From assembly GCF_002632615.1 (NCBI RefSeq), contig NZ_NITZ01000009.1, forward strand, positions 82,677 to 146,676: a stretch of 64,000 nucleotides of DNA. The letters are read 5' to 3'. The stretch's first letter is position 1, and each line of letters begins with the position of its first letter. The position numbers were made by a program, and so were the translations under genes. The notes under the pieces were generated by a model, which was not told where the DNA came from, searched no databases, and saw nothing but the letters and a program-made list of their open reading frames with translations. Source of the DNA: Xenorhabdus miraniensis. Lineage in GTDB: Bacteria; Pseudomonadota; Gammaproteobacteria; Enterobacterales; Enterobacteriaceae. Positions 35,989 through 47,303 of this stretch are shown here, piece by piece.

Positions 35989-36383
35989 TGAGCAGTCGGG
36001 TCATGCTTATTTTTGTCGGGATCAGTGGTTTTTTCTACGTGGCATTGGGAGCGATGGGGGCACATATGTTGGCGCCTGTCCTGACTTCACGTCAGATGGA
36101 ATGGATTCATACCGGCCTGCAATATCAAGGGCTGCATACACTCGCCATGATGGCGCTGGCTGTTTTTTTGATGCGTCAGCCAGTACCCCAATTTGGATGG
36201 AGTGGTATTTTTTTCGCAGCGGGAATTGTGCTGTTTAGCGGCAGTCTTTATTGTCTGGCCTTTTTACCGCTAAAATTTCTGGTGTATTTGACACCAATCG
36301 GTGGGCTGAGTTTTCTCATTGGTTGGTTATGTGTATTAATTGGCGCTCTGCGTCTAAGGAAATCGGCGCTTAGCCATGAATAA
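35988..36383 (+). CDS. ygdD: DUF423 inner-membrane protein YgdD
   Basis: This 131-residue protein has four hydrophobic segments and the conserved [15 protein letters not shown] and [18 protein letters not shown] patterns of DUF423. From ATG 35988 it has the same length as E. coli YgdD. A GTG one codon upstream is possible. It sits between gcvA and rlmM with overlapping ends on both sides. The function is unknown. Confidence 0.92.
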   Translation: MSSRVMLIFVGISGFFYVALGAMGAHMLAPVLTSRQMEWIHTGLQYQGLHTLAMMALAVFLMRQPVPQFGWSGIFFAAGIVLFSGSLYCLAFLPLKFLVYLTPIGGLSFLIGWLCVLIGALRLRKSALSHE

Positions 36384-37473
36384 AGTTGCTTTATATTGCC
36401 GCCCGGGTTTTGAAAAAGAGTGTGCGGCAGAAATTACCGATAAAGCGGGTAAAAAAGAAATTTACGGTTTCGCCCGTGTGAAAGAAAACAGCGGATATGT
36501 ACTGTTTGAGTGTTATCAGCCTGATGATGCCGATCGTCTGATCCGTGAAATTCCGTTTAAGGAATTGATTTTTGCCCGCCAAATGTTGGTCGTGGGCGAG
36601 TTGTTGAAAGATCTGCCGCAGGAAGATCGCATTACACCGATTATTGGTATGTTGATGGGGGTGATTGAGCGAGCCGGTGAGCTGCGTGTAGAAGTCCCGG
36701 ACACCAATGAAAGCAAAGAGTTGATGAAATTCTGCCGTAAATTTACGGTTCCACTACGTAATGCAATGCGTCAGGAAAAGCTCTTGCTGGCAAAGGAAAA
36801 CTACAGCCGTCCTGTAATCCATGTTTTTTTCATTGCTTCAGGTTGCTGCTATGTGGGGTATTCCTACAGTAACAATAATTCCCGTTTCTATATGGGGATC
36901 CCTCGTCTGAAATTTCCATCTGATGCACCAAGCCGTTCCACGCTGAAACTGGAAGAAGCCTTTCATGTCTTTGTTCCTTATGACGAATGGGAAGAACGTC
37001 TATGCAGCGGTCTTCATGCCGTGGATCTCGGTGCCTGTCCGGGAGGATGGACTTACCAGCTGGTAAAACGCAGCATGCTGGTTCATGCGGTAGATAATGG
37101 CCCGATGGCGGAAAGTTTAATGGAAACCGGTCAGGTGAAGCATCACCGCGTGGATGGCTTTAAATTTGAGCCGTCAGTAAAAAACATTTACTGGCTGGTT
37201 TGTGACATGGTTGAAAAACCTGCCAAAGTTGCACACTTGATGACAGATTGGTTGGTAAAAAGCTGGTGTCGTGAAGCGATCTTCAATCTCAAATTGCCGA
37301 TGAAAAAGCGTTATGAGGAAGTGGATCACATATTGCAGAAAATTGAGTCGCAACTGAAAGAGAATGGTGTAAATGCTCAAATTCAGGCGAAACATCTGTA
37401 TCACGATCGTGAAGAGATTACAGTACATGTTCGCCGCATCTGGTCTGTTTATGCAACTGAAAGGGATTATTGA
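36376..37473 (+). CDS. rlmM: 23S rRNA 2'-O-ribose C2498 methyltransferase
   Basis: RlmM methylates C2498 of 23S rRNA. It has 365 residues with an N-terminal THUMP-like region and a Rossmann methyltransferase domain. [16 protein letters not shown] is the SAM-binding motif (about 218-233), and [14 protein letters not shown] carries a catalytic lysine. The start overlaps the end of ygdD. The C-terminus is slightly shorter than in E. coli. Confidence 0.96.
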   Translation: MNKVALYCRPGFEKECAAEITDKAGKKEIYGFARVKENSGYVLFECYQPDDADRLIREIPFKELIFARQMLVVGELLKDLPQEDRITPIIGMLMGVIERAGELRVEVPDTNESKELMKFCRKFTVPLRNAMRQEKLLLAKENYSRPVIHVFFIASGCCYVGYSYSNNNSRFYMGIPRLKFPSDAPSRSTLKLEEAFHVFVPYDEWEERLCSGLHAVDLGACPGGWTYQLVKRSMLVHAVDNGPMAESLMETGQVKHHRVDGFKFEPSVKNIYWLVCDMVEKPAKVAHLMTDWLVKSWCREAIFNLKLPMKKRYEEVDHILQKIESQLKENGVNAQIQAKHLYHDREEITVHVRRIWSVYATERDY

Positions 37474-37578
37474 AGGTGATGGATAGGGAATAAATTTCAA
37501 GTTGCGGTGAAAATACCGCAATTTGAAAAAAGAAAGTGTAAATAGATAATTCTTTCTTAGGGCTAATTTCCAGCAGAT

Positions 37579-37618
37579 AAAAACAGTATTATTTTATAAT
37601 AAATAATACTGTTTTTTT
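37579..37618 (+). terminator. Rho-independent terminator after rlmM
   Basis: CAGTATTATT pairs perfectly with AATAATACTG, extended by A/T pairs, and a run of seven T residues follows. It separates the gcvA-ygdD-rlmM unit from the protease operon. Confidence 0.88.
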
Positions 37619-37752
37619 GTTATCAAAAAAATTTCATTGAAAAATAAATAATTAAATACATAAACTAAATTTGTTCAATATGTATTCTAAAAAGATATAT
37701 TAATTATTTTTACACGGACAAGAACTAACGCTATTTTATGCTGGAGTTTTAT

Positions 37753-39284
<1,532 letters not shown>

Positions 39285-39304
39285 TGATGTCATCGCAATA
39301 ACTG

Positions 39305-39340
39305 AATGCTGCCGTATGCTTCTTGGTGTACGGCAGTATT
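39305..39340 (+). other. Stable hairpin between prtA and inh
   Basis: AATGCTGCCGTA pairs with TACGGCAGTATT (one G-T pair) around a 12-base loop, and no T-run follows. The inh RBS AAGGAGG begins directly after the stem. It may protect the 3' end of the prtA message or give partial termination, lowering the dose of inhibitor and exporter. Confidence 0.6.
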
Positions 39341-39352
39341 AAGGAGGCCGCT

Positions 39353-39871
39353 GTGTTATATCGTCATCTGAAGATAATATCGGTTTTCTTTCGTCCCCTG
39401 TTTCATCAGTATGAATTTTTTGGAACTCCGTTTTATAGGTTGAAGACATGTTTGCGGAGAGCTTTTTTATCGACAATAAATTTATCGGCATTGAAATTAT
39501 CGGTAATTTTATCTCTTTTTTTTGCAGGAGGATGTATGGCGAGTAGTTTGAGACTTCCACCCGCTGATGAGTTGAAAGGGCTATGGCAACTCTCCGATGG
39601 GCAGCAGGTATGTCGTGTTGAATTGACCGATACCCGTTTACCTGAAGGGTCAATTTGGGCGCTAAAAAGTGACGCCTGTGCGACAGCGCTGTTTGGTCAG
39701 CCTGTTGAAGGATGGCGTCCGGCTCCCGATGGAATCACATTGACGGATGATGACGGTAATAGTCTGGCCTTTTTTGGTCATGAGTCTGAAGAACAATGGG
39801 TCGCCTACCTTGTTGATGGCAGGGAATTGGTCATGACATTTAGTGGCACAGCGAATGCAGTGACAAAATAA
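39353..39871 (+). CDS. inh: Serralysin inhibitor (Inh family)
   Basis: This small periplasmic beta-barrel protein inhibits the cognate serralysin by inserting its N-terminus in the active site. The mature part begins SSLRLPPADELKGLWQL and contains WRPAPDGITLTDDDGNSLAFF, as in Erwinia Inh. I chose GTG 39353 because AAGGAGG lies five bases upstream. This gives 172 residues with a long, basic pre-region and a hydrophobic stretch (LSVILSLFFAGGC) before the mature start. An internal ATG at 39536 with its own AGGAGG would make a form without signal peptide. Two cysteines fit the family disulfide. Confidence 0.85.
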   Translation: MLYRHLKIISVFFRPLFHQYEFFGTPFYRLKTCLRRAFLSTINLSALKLSVILSLFFAGGCMASSLRLPPADELKGLWQLSDGQQVCRVELTDTRLPEGSIWALKSDACATALFGQPVEGWRPAPDGITLTDDDGNSLAFFGHESEEQWVAYLVDGRELVMTFSGTANAVTK

Positions 39872-39932
39872 AAAATCAGGCATGATTTGATAACTAATTC
39901 GTTTTGCTTCAGTTAATGATAAAGGGATTGCA

Positions 39933-41693
39933 GTGAAATTACGCTTTCCGAAGGATGAAATCACGGATGTTATCCGTGCACGCAGCAAAGTATTCTGGAC
40001 TATTGGCTTATTTACAGCGTTTATCAATCTGTTGATGCTGGTTCCCTCGATTTATATGCTTCAGGTATATGATCGGGTACTGCCATCCGGTAATGAAATG
40101 ACCCTGTTAATGCTGACGCTTATCACACTGGGTATGTTTGCCATCATGGGCGGGCTGGAATATATCCGCAGTCAGGTGGTAATCCGCATTGGCAACCAGT
40201 TTGATATGAGCCTGAACCAGCGGGTTTACACCGCTTCGTATGAGTCCAACCTAAAAAGTGGCTCAACAGATGCGGGGCAAATGCTCAATGATTTGGCGAC
40301 TATTCGCCAGTTTCTGACGGGGAATGCACTGTTTGCTTTTTTTGATGCTCCTTGGTTCCCCGTCTACCTTTGTGTCATTTTCCTGTTTAGCCCGTATCTG
40401 GGATTGTTGGCACTGGTTGGGGCCATCATTCTTATCACGCTGGCGGTATTGAACCAGTGGCTATCCCAGGCACCGTTAGCCGAAGCAAGCAACCTCTCTT
40501 TACGATCAGCCCATCTTGCCAGCACCAACTTACGCAACGCAGAAGTGATCGAAGCGCTCGGAATGTTGCCGGTATTGCGTCACCGCTGGTTTGGTTTGCA
40601 TAAGCGCTTTCTCCATTTCCAGTGTATTGCCAGTGAACGAGCGGCATTCATTGCTGCGCTGACTAAAACAGTACGCATAGCCTTGCAATCTTTGATTCTG
40701 GGTTTGGGCGGTTGGCTGGCGATTGAAGGGAATATCACGCCGGGAATGATGATAGCAGGTTCCATTTTGATGGGGCGGGCGTTGTCCCCGATTGAGCAGT
40801 TGATACAGGCATGGAAGAGCTGGAGTGCGGCTCGTTTGTCATGGCAGCGGTTGGACAAGCTCCTGAAAGCTCAGCCAGAGCGCAAAAGTGGCATGTCATT
40901 GCCTGTTCCCAAGGGCGTATTGCTGTTGGAGAAAGTCTCTGCAATACCACCCGGTAAAACACGTGCCGCTCAGGCATCACCAAGCCAGACATCACAAAAC
41001 AAGCAATATGTTTTGCAGGATATCAACTTTGCCTTAAATCCCGGCGATGTTCTGGGGGTGATTGGCCCCAGTGCGTCAGGGAAATCCACATTAGCCCGTT
41101 TGCTGGTGGGGATTTGGCCGGCACAGGAAGGCGTTGTACGACTTGATAGTGCCGATATTTACCAGTGGAACAAAGATGAATTGGGGGCATCCATTGGTTA
41201 TTTGCCGCAGGACATTGAACTGTTTGGTGGCACGATTGCTGAGAATATCGCGCGTTTTAACGATGTTGATCCTGAAAAAGTGATCGAGGCGGCACAAAAA
41301 GCCGGCGTCCATGAATTGGTGCTCAATCTTGAACAGGGTTATGACACGGTCATTGGTGCCGGAGGAATGGGGCTGTCTGGTGGGCAAAAACAGCGGATTG
41401 GGCTGGCTCGCGCTTTGTATGGTAATCCGTCGCTTGTGGTATTGGATGAACCTAATTCGAATCTGGATGATATCGGAGAAAAAGCGCTGAGTAATGCCAT
41501 TGCTCAATTACGGGAACAAGGGAAAACGGTGGTGGTGATTACCCATCGTCCTTCATTGCTCTCGCAAACAACCAAAGTTTTGCTGTTGGTGCAGGGTAAA
41601 ATGAAAATGTTTGGCCCTTCCCAGCAAGTCATGGCGGCGCTGTCTCCGTCACAGCCACAGCCACAACCAAAAGCGGTCGAACGTGCCTCGTAA
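39933..41693 (+). CDS. prtB: Type I secretion ABC transporter PrtB
   Basis: This is the inner-membrane ABC exporter that drives PrtA secretion (equivalent to PrtD of Erwinia and AprD of Pseudomonas). It has 586 residues from a GTG. Six membrane helices span about 20-300, Walker A is GPSASGKST (378-386), and the signature is LSGGQKQ (481-487), followed by [12 protein letters not shown]. It lacks the C39-like domain found in HlyB. A short insertion rich in A, Q and S near residues 345-360 precedes the ATPase core. Confidence 0.94.
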   Translation: MKLRFPKDEITDVIRARSKVFWTIGLFTAFINLLMLVPSIYMLQVYDRVLPSGNEMTLLMLTLITLGMFAIMGGLEYIRSQVVIRIGNQFDMSLNQRVYTASYESNLKSGSTDAGQMLNDLATIRQFLTGNALFAFFDAPWFPVYLCVIFLFSPYLGLLALVGAIILITLAVLNQWLSQAPLAEASNLSLRSAHLASTNLRNAEVIEALGMLPVLRHRWFGLHKRFLHFQCIASERAAFIAALTKTVRIALQSLILGLGGWLAIEGNITPGMMIAGSILMGRALSPIEQLIQAWKSWSAARLSWQRLDKLLKAQPERKSGMSLPVPKGVLLLEKVSAIPPGKTRAAQASPSQTSQNKQYVLQDINFALNPGDVLGVIGPSASGKSTLARLLVGIWPAQEGVVRLDSADIYQWNKDELGASIGYLPQDIELFGGTIAENIARFNDVDPEKVIEAAQKAGVHELVLNLEQGYDTVIGAGGMGLSGGQKQRIGLARALYGNPSLVVLDEPNSNLDDIGEKALSNAIAQLREQGKTVVVITHRPSLLSQTTKVLLLVQGKMKMFGPSQQVMAALSPSQPQPQPKAVERAS

Positions 41694-41744
41694 CATGATT
41701 CAGCCATATTTAAATTCTTGGGATATTGCTATCTGGGAGTAAAG

Positions 41745-43082
41745 ATGTCCTATCAGACCAATGCAAAGGATGCCCAAAATGAGGCGTCAGAATTATTGCC
41801 GCTGGATGCGAATCGTTACCTGCGAATAGGCTGGTTGGTTATTGGCATTGGCATTCTGGGCTTTTTAATCTGGGCCGCGTTTGCGCCACTCGATAAAGGG
41901 GTGGCTTCTTCAGGGACGGTTGTCGTGGATGGAAACCGAAAAACGGTACAGTCCCCGGTGAATGGTATTATCAGGCAAATTCAGGTGAAAGAGGGTGAGC
42001 AAGTCAAGGCCGGGCAGGTTTTGGTTCAGCTCAGCCAAGTGCAGGTTAATGCGCAGATTGATTCTCTGAAACAGCAACTTTATACCACTTTGGCAACGGA
42101 AGCCCGACTGTTGGCCGAACAACAAGGACAGGATGCCATTGTCTTTCCATCCACATTATTGAGTCAGCAATCGGAGCCGCGCGTTCAGGATATTCTGGCA
42201 TTGCAGAAACAGCTCTTTCTGTCACGCCGTGAGATGTTGCGAAGTGACTTGGCAGGCATGCAACAGACTGAGGAAGGGCTGAATTTCCAAATCAAAGGAT
42301 TACGAGAAGCCTTAATAAGCAAGCGACAACAGCAGGCTTCACTCAAGGAGCAAGTGACTAACCTGCAACCTTTAACAGAGGAAGGCTATTTTCCCCGTAA
42401 CCAGTATCTGGAATTACTGCGTAACCAAAGTGAGTTAAGTGGCAGTGTGGCCGAGATGTCTGGGCGAATTGGTCAGCTTGAAAAGCAGCGGCAGGAAACG
42501 CAACAGCGAATTATTCAGCGTCAGGCTGATTACCAACGTGAAGTACGCAGCCAATTGTCGGATGTGCAGGTGTTGGCTAATGAATTAGGCAATAAGCTGG
42601 AAACGGCCCAGTTTGATTTGTCTCATACCTCAATTACGGCTCCGGTCGATGGTTCAGTGGTGGGGTTGAACGTATTTACCCAAGGCGGTGTGGTGGCTTC
42701 CGGTGAGAAATTGATGGAGATCCTCCCTGCTCAGAGTACCTTGGAAGTGGAAGCGCGCTTGATGGTGCATTTGATTGATAAGGTGGCTGTAGGTCAGGAT
42801 GTTGATTTGATGTTTACTGCGTTCAACCAAAACCGGACGCCGAAAGTGACGGCTAAGCTGGCAGTGGTTTCTGCTGACCGGTTAGTGGATGGAGTAACAA
42901 GGGAACCTTATTACCAGATGCGATTGAAAGTGACCCCTGAGGGAATGGAGAAATTGGCAGGACTGAATATCAAGCCGGGGATGCCGGTTGAGGTGTTCGT
43001 CAAAACGGGATCGCGCTCTCTGTTGAGCTATCTGTTCAAGCCACTGGTGGATAGGGCGTCTACATCGCTGATTGAGGAGTAA
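41745..43082 (+). CDS. prtC: Type I secretion membrane fusion protein PrtC
   Basis: This is the periplasmic adaptor of the HlyD family (PrtE/AprE-like). It has 445 residues from ATG 41745, preceded by GGGAG. One N-terminal membrane anchor (about 28-50) is followed by the lipoyl-like halves VQSPVNGIIRQIQVKEGEQVKAGQVL and TSITAPVDGSVVGL around a long coiled coil rich in Q and E. It overlaps the start of prtD. Confidence 0.94.
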   Translation: MSYQTNAKDAQNEASELLPLDANRYLRIGWLVIGIGILGFLIWAAFAPLDKGVASSGTVVVDGNRKTVQSPVNGIIRQIQVKEGEQVKAGQVLVQLSQVQVNAQIDSLKQQLYTTLATEARLLAEQQGQDAIVFPSTLLSQQSEPRVQDILALQKQLFLSRREMLRSDLAGMQQTEEGLNFQIKGLREALISKRQQQASLKEQVTNLQPLTEEGYFPRNQYLELLRNQSELSGSVAEMSGRIGQLEKQRQETQQRIIQRQADYQREVRSQLSDVQVLANELGNKLETAQFDLSHTSITAPVDGSVVGLNVFTQGGVVASGEKLMEILPAQSTLEVEARLMVHLIDKVAVGQDVDLMFTAFNQNRTPKVTAKLAVVSADRLVDGVTREPYYQMRLKVTPEGMEKLAGLNIKPGMPVEVFVKTGSRSLLSYLFKPLVDRASTSLIEE

Positions 43083-44554
43083 TGGAGATGTTGAGGTATT
43101 GCGGTTTTGCCAATAAACGTACTTTGCTATTGCCTCTGTTTTTAAGGCGAATGTTTTTGAGGGCAATGTTTTTAAGGGCAATGTTTTTAAGGGCAATGTT
43201 TTTGAGGGAAATGTTTTTAACGGCATTGTTGGTGATGTCAGCTTCCGGTTCCGCGAAAGCCCTTTCTTTGACGGAAACTTATGCTCTGGCATTGCAGCAT
43301 GATCCAACATTTCAGGCCGCCATCAAAGAGCAGGAAGCAGGGCAGGAAGAGAAAAATCTTGGGCTGGCAGAATTGCTGCCCAAGGTATTGATTAGCTATC
43401 AGAATTCACCGCAAAACTGGCAGAAAATGGAATCTCATTCTGTAGATATGCGTGGTCGGAAGGTTAGCGAAAGCCGTGACCGGAAGTATGACAGCTATAG
43501 CGGTGCGATTATTTTGACCCAGCCGCTGATTGATTTTGAAGCGTGGGCGCGTTATCGAACCCGTCAGGCTTATACGCTGATGAGTGATGCCCGCTTTCGG
43601 GCGGATAGCCAGCAATTGGCGGTCAGGGTAGTGAACAGCTATGTGGCTGTAGCCTATGCACAGGATCGGCTGGAGCAAGTCGCCCGGCAGAGGACTGCCT
43701 ATGAAGAGCAACTGGAACGCAATCAGAAATTGTTTTCCTCTGGCGAGGGCACTCGCACCGATGTGGCAGAAACGCAAACACGTTACAGCCAGGTACTGGC
43801 CGATGAATTGATGGTGCAGGATGAGCTGGATGCCGCAATCCGTGACTTGCAGCTATTAGTTGGTGTACCGTTGCCCGCCGGTTTACCGGTTAATCGCTTG
43901 TCCGACGCACCACAGTTCAAAGCCATCAAACGGGATATCGGGCGTTATGCTGATTGGGAACAGCAGGCATTAAGCCAGAACCCTCAATTGGCGGCAGCCC
44001 GGCAGAAAGTTGATGTGGCGTATCATGACATTAACCGCAATCGTGCGGGATACCTGCCAAAACTTGAGTTGTATGCTTCTCATAGCGAAAATAAGTCCAG
44101 TAGCGATAACAGTATTGACCAAAAATACCGGACAGATTCTATTGGCTTGCGTGTTTCCATGAATCTTTATAATGGCGGCGGAACGGCGGCGGCAGTACGT
44201 CAATCGGCGGCAAATTATGGCAAGACTAAATATGAGATGGATGCACAGGCAGGCGAAATCCTGAATGCACTGCGCCGCAATTATAATGCCTATGTTAATG
44301 GTGAGAAGCGGATACGAGTCTATGAAACCGCGGTAGAAGCGGCTGAATTACAGGTGAAAGCGACGCAAAAAAGCGTTGCTTTGGGGCAGCGAGTGAATGT
44401 CGATGTGCTCAATGCTGAGCAACAACTCTATACTGCGCGTCGTGAACTGTCTCAGGCTAAATATGACTATATGAAAGCGTGGATTGGATTGCTGAATGAG
44501 TCGGGGCAATTAAATGGTGAACATATTAAGTTAATTGCTGATTATTTTGGTTGA
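43082..44554 (+). CDS. prtD: Type I secretion outer membrane protein PrtD (TolC family)
   Basis: This is the outer-membrane channel of the protease exporter. It has 490 residues in two TolC repeats, starting at LSLTETYALALQHDPTFQAA. The N-terminal export signal is abnormal: it consists of five repeats of the residues MFLRA or close variants, encoded by a 15-bp tandem repeat, before the hydrophobic end LLVMSASGSAKA. ATG 43088 is an alternative start with better RBS spacing than 43082. The symbols prtB, prtC and prtD follow Photorhabdus usage. Confidence 0.92.
   Translation: MEMLRYCGFANKRTLLLPLFLRRMFLRAMFLRAMFLRAMFLREMFLTALLVMSASGSAKALSLTETYALALQHDPTFQAAIKEQEAGQEEKNLGLAELLPKVLISYQNSPQNWQKMESHSVDMRGRKVSESRDRKYDSYSGAIILTQPLIDFEAWARYRTRQAYTLMSDARFRADSQQLAVRVVNSYVAVAYAQDRLEQVARQRTAYEEQLERNQKLFSSGEGTRTDVAETQTRYSQVLADELMVQDELDAAIRDLQLLVGVPLPAGLPVNRLSDAPQFKAIKRDIGRYADWEQQALSQNPQLAAARQKVDVAYHDINRNRAGYLPKLELYASHSENKSSSDNSIDQKYRTDSIGLRVSMNLYNGGGTAAAVRQSAANYGKTKYEMDAQAGEILNALRRNYNAYVNGEKRIRVYETAVEAAELQVKATQKSVALGQRVNVDVLNAEQQLYTARRELSQAKYDYMKAWIGLLNESGQLNGEHIKLIADYFG
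43151..43225 (+). repeat. Five 15-bp tandem repeats in the prtD signal sequence
   Basis: Five consecutive units of the form ATGTTTTTAAGGGCA start at 43151, 43166, 43181, 43196 and 43211. Units 2 and 3 are identical, and the last two have drifted. A partial unit precedes them. Each unit encodes five residues (MFLRA), so copy-number change keeps the frame but alters the length and charge of the signal peptide. Confidence 0.95.
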
Positions 44555-44619
44555 TCTGATTTTATGCAGAAACCGATTTAAATGATTTTTTGAAATTTCC
44601 ATTAAATAACAGATAAGAG

Positions 44620-44661
44620 AAAACAGCGTACTTTATTATAAAGCTATGCTGTTTTTTATTT
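44620..44661 (+). terminator. Rho-independent terminator of the prt operon
   Basis: AAAACAGCGTA pairs with TATGCTGTTTT (one G-T pair), followed by a T-rich tail. It ends the prtA-inh-prtBCD transcript, so the second protease gene downstream should have its own promoter in 44662-44862. I see no clear promoter there. Confidence 0.8.
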
Positions 44662-44862
44662 TTATAAAATAATTTAATGGGATTGTTTAGCTTATCTGAT
44701 TAAGAGAGGGATAAGTTTAAATAAATGTTAAACGATATGTAAAATGATCTCTTTTCACAGGAATTTGAACTAAACTTTATATTGTGGTTGATGTGTTTAT
44801 TATATGTCAGCAATTGATTTCCGTCTTTTATTTCAGGTTGATGCCTTTTTAAGGAGGTCGGG

Positions 44863-46374
44863 ATGTCCTTGTCGAAAAAAGAAATTAATGAGAATGAGGT
44901 TTTATATTCTTATGCGGTTAAACAAATAAAAAAATATTTGGATTATTACAATCCAAGTAAAAATAAAAATATTAATAAATATAAAAAACCAATATATGGT
45001 GATAAATCATATGAGAAAATTTTGAGAAAGAATTTTATTTGGAAGAATAAGAAAAAAGAGACGCTACCTAACGAGCCTGTACAATTCAAATATTGTATAT
45101 TAACATCAAAGTCTAAATTTGCGAAAGAACCTGCGGTTAAAAAAGCTATGGAGAAAGCCAAGGTTGCAGAACTTGCGACCATTGATATGGATATTAAGGA
45201 AGCTTTGGATAAATCCTATGAATCTTGGAGTCGTGTTGCTAATATCTCTTTTACCGAAGTTTATGATTATGATAAAGCTGATCTTGTCGTTTGTTTTTAT
45301 AGTAAAAATATAAAAAAAGCAGATCTTAATCCATTTACTAAATTACCTACTAAAGGAAATTATAAATCCCATTCATGGTTTAATATGAATAATGACAAAT
45401 TTTCTGATAAAAAATTTCTTGAAGTCAATAGAAATATACGAAAGGCGTTTGTTCACGAAATTGGGCATCAATTGAGTCTGATCCACCCGTCTCCATATGA
45501 TGCCGGTGATAAAGAGAAACCCAATTATGAGAAGAGTGCTTCTCATTTTGAGGATAGTTTCGCTTATACTGTTATGAGTTATTTTAATTCATCTTATACT
45601 GGGCAGGATTTTGAGGATTTATACCCATCTTGCCCTGTAATGAATGATATTTCTGCTGTTCAAAAGTTATATGGTCTTAACAGTAGTAATTATCCTACTT
45701 ATATTGTATATGGTTTTAATTCTAATACCGGTTTGGATTATGAAACTGCATTACACAAAGAGAGTAAATTGATATTTTGTGCCTGTCCTCCTAATATTAT
45801 TTCAGGCAAAGAAATAGAGGTTAATAGGTTTGACTTTTCTGGTTTTGTGCAGGATCAGGTTATCAATTTGAATGAGGGGGCTTTTTCTGATGTTGGTGGA
45901 TTGAAAGGCAATGTCTCTATCGCCCGCGGTTGTACTATTCATGAGGCTATTGGTGGTCGTGGTAACGATATCATTATAGGTAATAATGTTCCAAAAAATT
46001 TGGAAGGCACTGCGGGCAATAATATTTTATATAGTGGCTTTGGAGGAGGAACGATAAGGGGAGGAACGGGAAAAAACACATTCGTTTATTTGTCTGGTAA
46101 TCAATCAATAGATAGCAGTTACGATACCATTCTTGATTTTGAATCAGGTAAAGATAAAGTCGATTTATCAGGTTTTGATTTTGGTGGAACAGGAAAAGTG
46201 AAATTTGTTGAGCGTCACAATTTTGGTCAGCCAGGAGATGCCTATTTTATATACCAGAGTATATACAATTCAACAAGTTTATATATTAAGTTAGGGAAAG
46301 GAATGGTCTCTGATATGTTTATGTTAGTATTTATAGGGATAAAAGAATTAACTGAATCAGATTTTATTCTCTAA
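44863..46374 (+). CDS. Diverged serralysin paralogue with eroded RTX repeats
   Basis: This 503-residue homologue of PrtA has AAGGAGG before the ATG. It shares long blocks with PrtA ([43 protein letters not shown]), which shows duplication. The zinc motif is H198EIGHQLSLIH208: the three histidines remain, but the conserved glycine is serine. RTX repeats near 364-400 have lost many aspartates (GGRGNDIIIGN, GTAGNNILYSG). It contains six cysteines while PrtA has none. The N-terminal 60 residues are lysine- and asparagine-rich and unlike PrtA. The end SDFIL still resembles the secretion signal. Base composition is more AT-rich than in prtA. It may be an active variant, an altered-specificity enzyme or a decaying copy. 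Confidence 0.88.
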   Translation: MSLSKKEINENEVLYSYAVKQIKKYLDYYNPSKNKNINKYKKPIYGDKSYEKILRKNFIWKNKKKETLPNEPVQFKYCILTSKSKFAKEPAVKKAMEKAKVAELATIDMDIKEALDKSYESWSRVANISFTEVYDYDKADLVVCFYSKNIKKADLNPFTKLPTKGNYKSHSWFNMNNDKFSDKKFLEVNRNIRKAFVHEIGHQLSLIHPSPYDAGDKEKPNYEKSASHFEDSFAYTVMSYFNSSYTGQDFEDLYPSCPVMNDISAVQKLYGLNSSNYPTYIVYGFNSNTGLDYETALHKESKLIFCACPPNIISGKEIEVNRFDFSGFVQDQVINLNEGAFSDVGGLKGNVSIARGCTIHEAIGGRGNDIIIGNNVPKNLEGTAGNNILYSGFGGGTIRGGTGKNTFVYLSGNQSIDSSYDTILDFESGKDKVDLSGFDFGGTGKVKFVERHNFGQPGDAYFIYQSIYNSTSLYIKLGKGMVSDMFMLVFIGIKELTESDFIL

Positions 46375-46466
46375 TTCAGTTTATACATATTGTTTTTCAA
46401 GTCGCAAGATGACTGGTTTTTCCGGCTCACTTTCTTAGACGGTTATTCTTCTCTGCGATTTGAGAT

Positions 46467-47225
46467 TTATTCGACATAAATCAGCCTGAGTTGCTGCAAA
46501 TTTCCTTGTAGTGATAGATCGGTTTTTAATGAAGCGACTTCCCGGCTGATATAAGCTATTTCTTTATGAGCTTCTAATTTTTTTCGCCATTTATCTGGTT
46601 GGGCTTCCAGATTCTGGAATAAATTATCCAGCGAACCGGCTTGTTGTAGCAGGGTGGCGGCTGTCTTCGGGCCAATGCCCTGAACGCCGGGGATTTTACT
46701 GCTACTGATACCTGCCAGCCCCCAATAATCAGGAAGTTGGTCAGGGGAAACGCCGAATTCTTGCTGAACGAACGGTAAGTCCAGCCAGCGTTTTTGGAAG
46801 TAATCACGGATTTGAATATTGGGAGAAAGAAGCTGGCAATAGCCCTTATCTGTTGAAACAATTGTGACATGATGACCGGTATTGGCGACTTTAGTCGCCA
46901 ATGTTGCGGCCAAATCATCCGCCTCATGTCCTTCTGCATGCCAGCAAGCTACGCCAAGTTCATTGAATGCCTGCTTAATCAGCGGCATCTCCTGTTGTAA
47001 GTTTTCTGGCATAGCAGAACGCCCTGCTTTGTAGTCAGGGAAAAGTTGATGGCGCCAGCTATGTTTGCGATCATCTTCATCAAATACGGCAACGGCATGA
47101 GTCGGGGATGCGTGGGTGATTAATTGCTTTAACGCATGTTCGCAGGCAGGAACGCAAGGGCTTCCCTGTACCGCATGGATGCGTCGAATCAGATTTAGGG
47201 CGTCTACAATTAAAAGATGTATCAT
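46467..47225 (-). CDS. xni: Flap endonuclease Xni (exonuclease IX)
   Basis: Xni is a FEN-family 5' nuclease related to the N-terminal domain of DNA polymerase I. It has 252 residues from ATG 47225 ([24 protein letters not shown]), the E. coli start; the frame is open 16 codons further up. Metal-binding acidic residues lie in [16 protein letters not shown] and [12 protein letters not shown]. The helix-hairpin-helix [21 protein letters not shown] binds DNA. Confidence 0.95.
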   Translation of the reverse strand: MIHLLIVDALNLIRRIHAVQGSPCVPACEHALKQLITHASPTHAVAVFDEDDRKHSWRHQLFPDYKAGRSAMPENLQQEMPLIKQAFNELGVACWHAEGHEADDLAATLATKVANTGHHVTIVSTDKGYCQLLSPNIQIRDYFQKRWLDLPFVQQEFGVSPDQLPDYWGLAGISSSKIPGVQGIGPKTAATLLQQAGSLDNLFQNLEAQPDKWRKKLEAHKEIAYISREVASLKTDLSLQGNLQQLRLIYVE

Positions 47226-47303
47226 GGTCGTTATATTCCATCCTTGGATTTTATTCCTTGGCACTAGCCTCATTGAATCGTGAAGAGAAAAGGTATCTGT
47301 GAT

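Noticed and set aside
37174..37521. 115-codon minus-strand ORF at the end of rlmM
   Set aside because: It is antisense to the conserved methyltransferase C-terminus and has no RBS or homology that I can see.
43151..43225. CRISPR-like array
   Set aside because: The units are directly adjacent with no spacers and lie in frame in a signal sequence. It is a simple tandem repeat.
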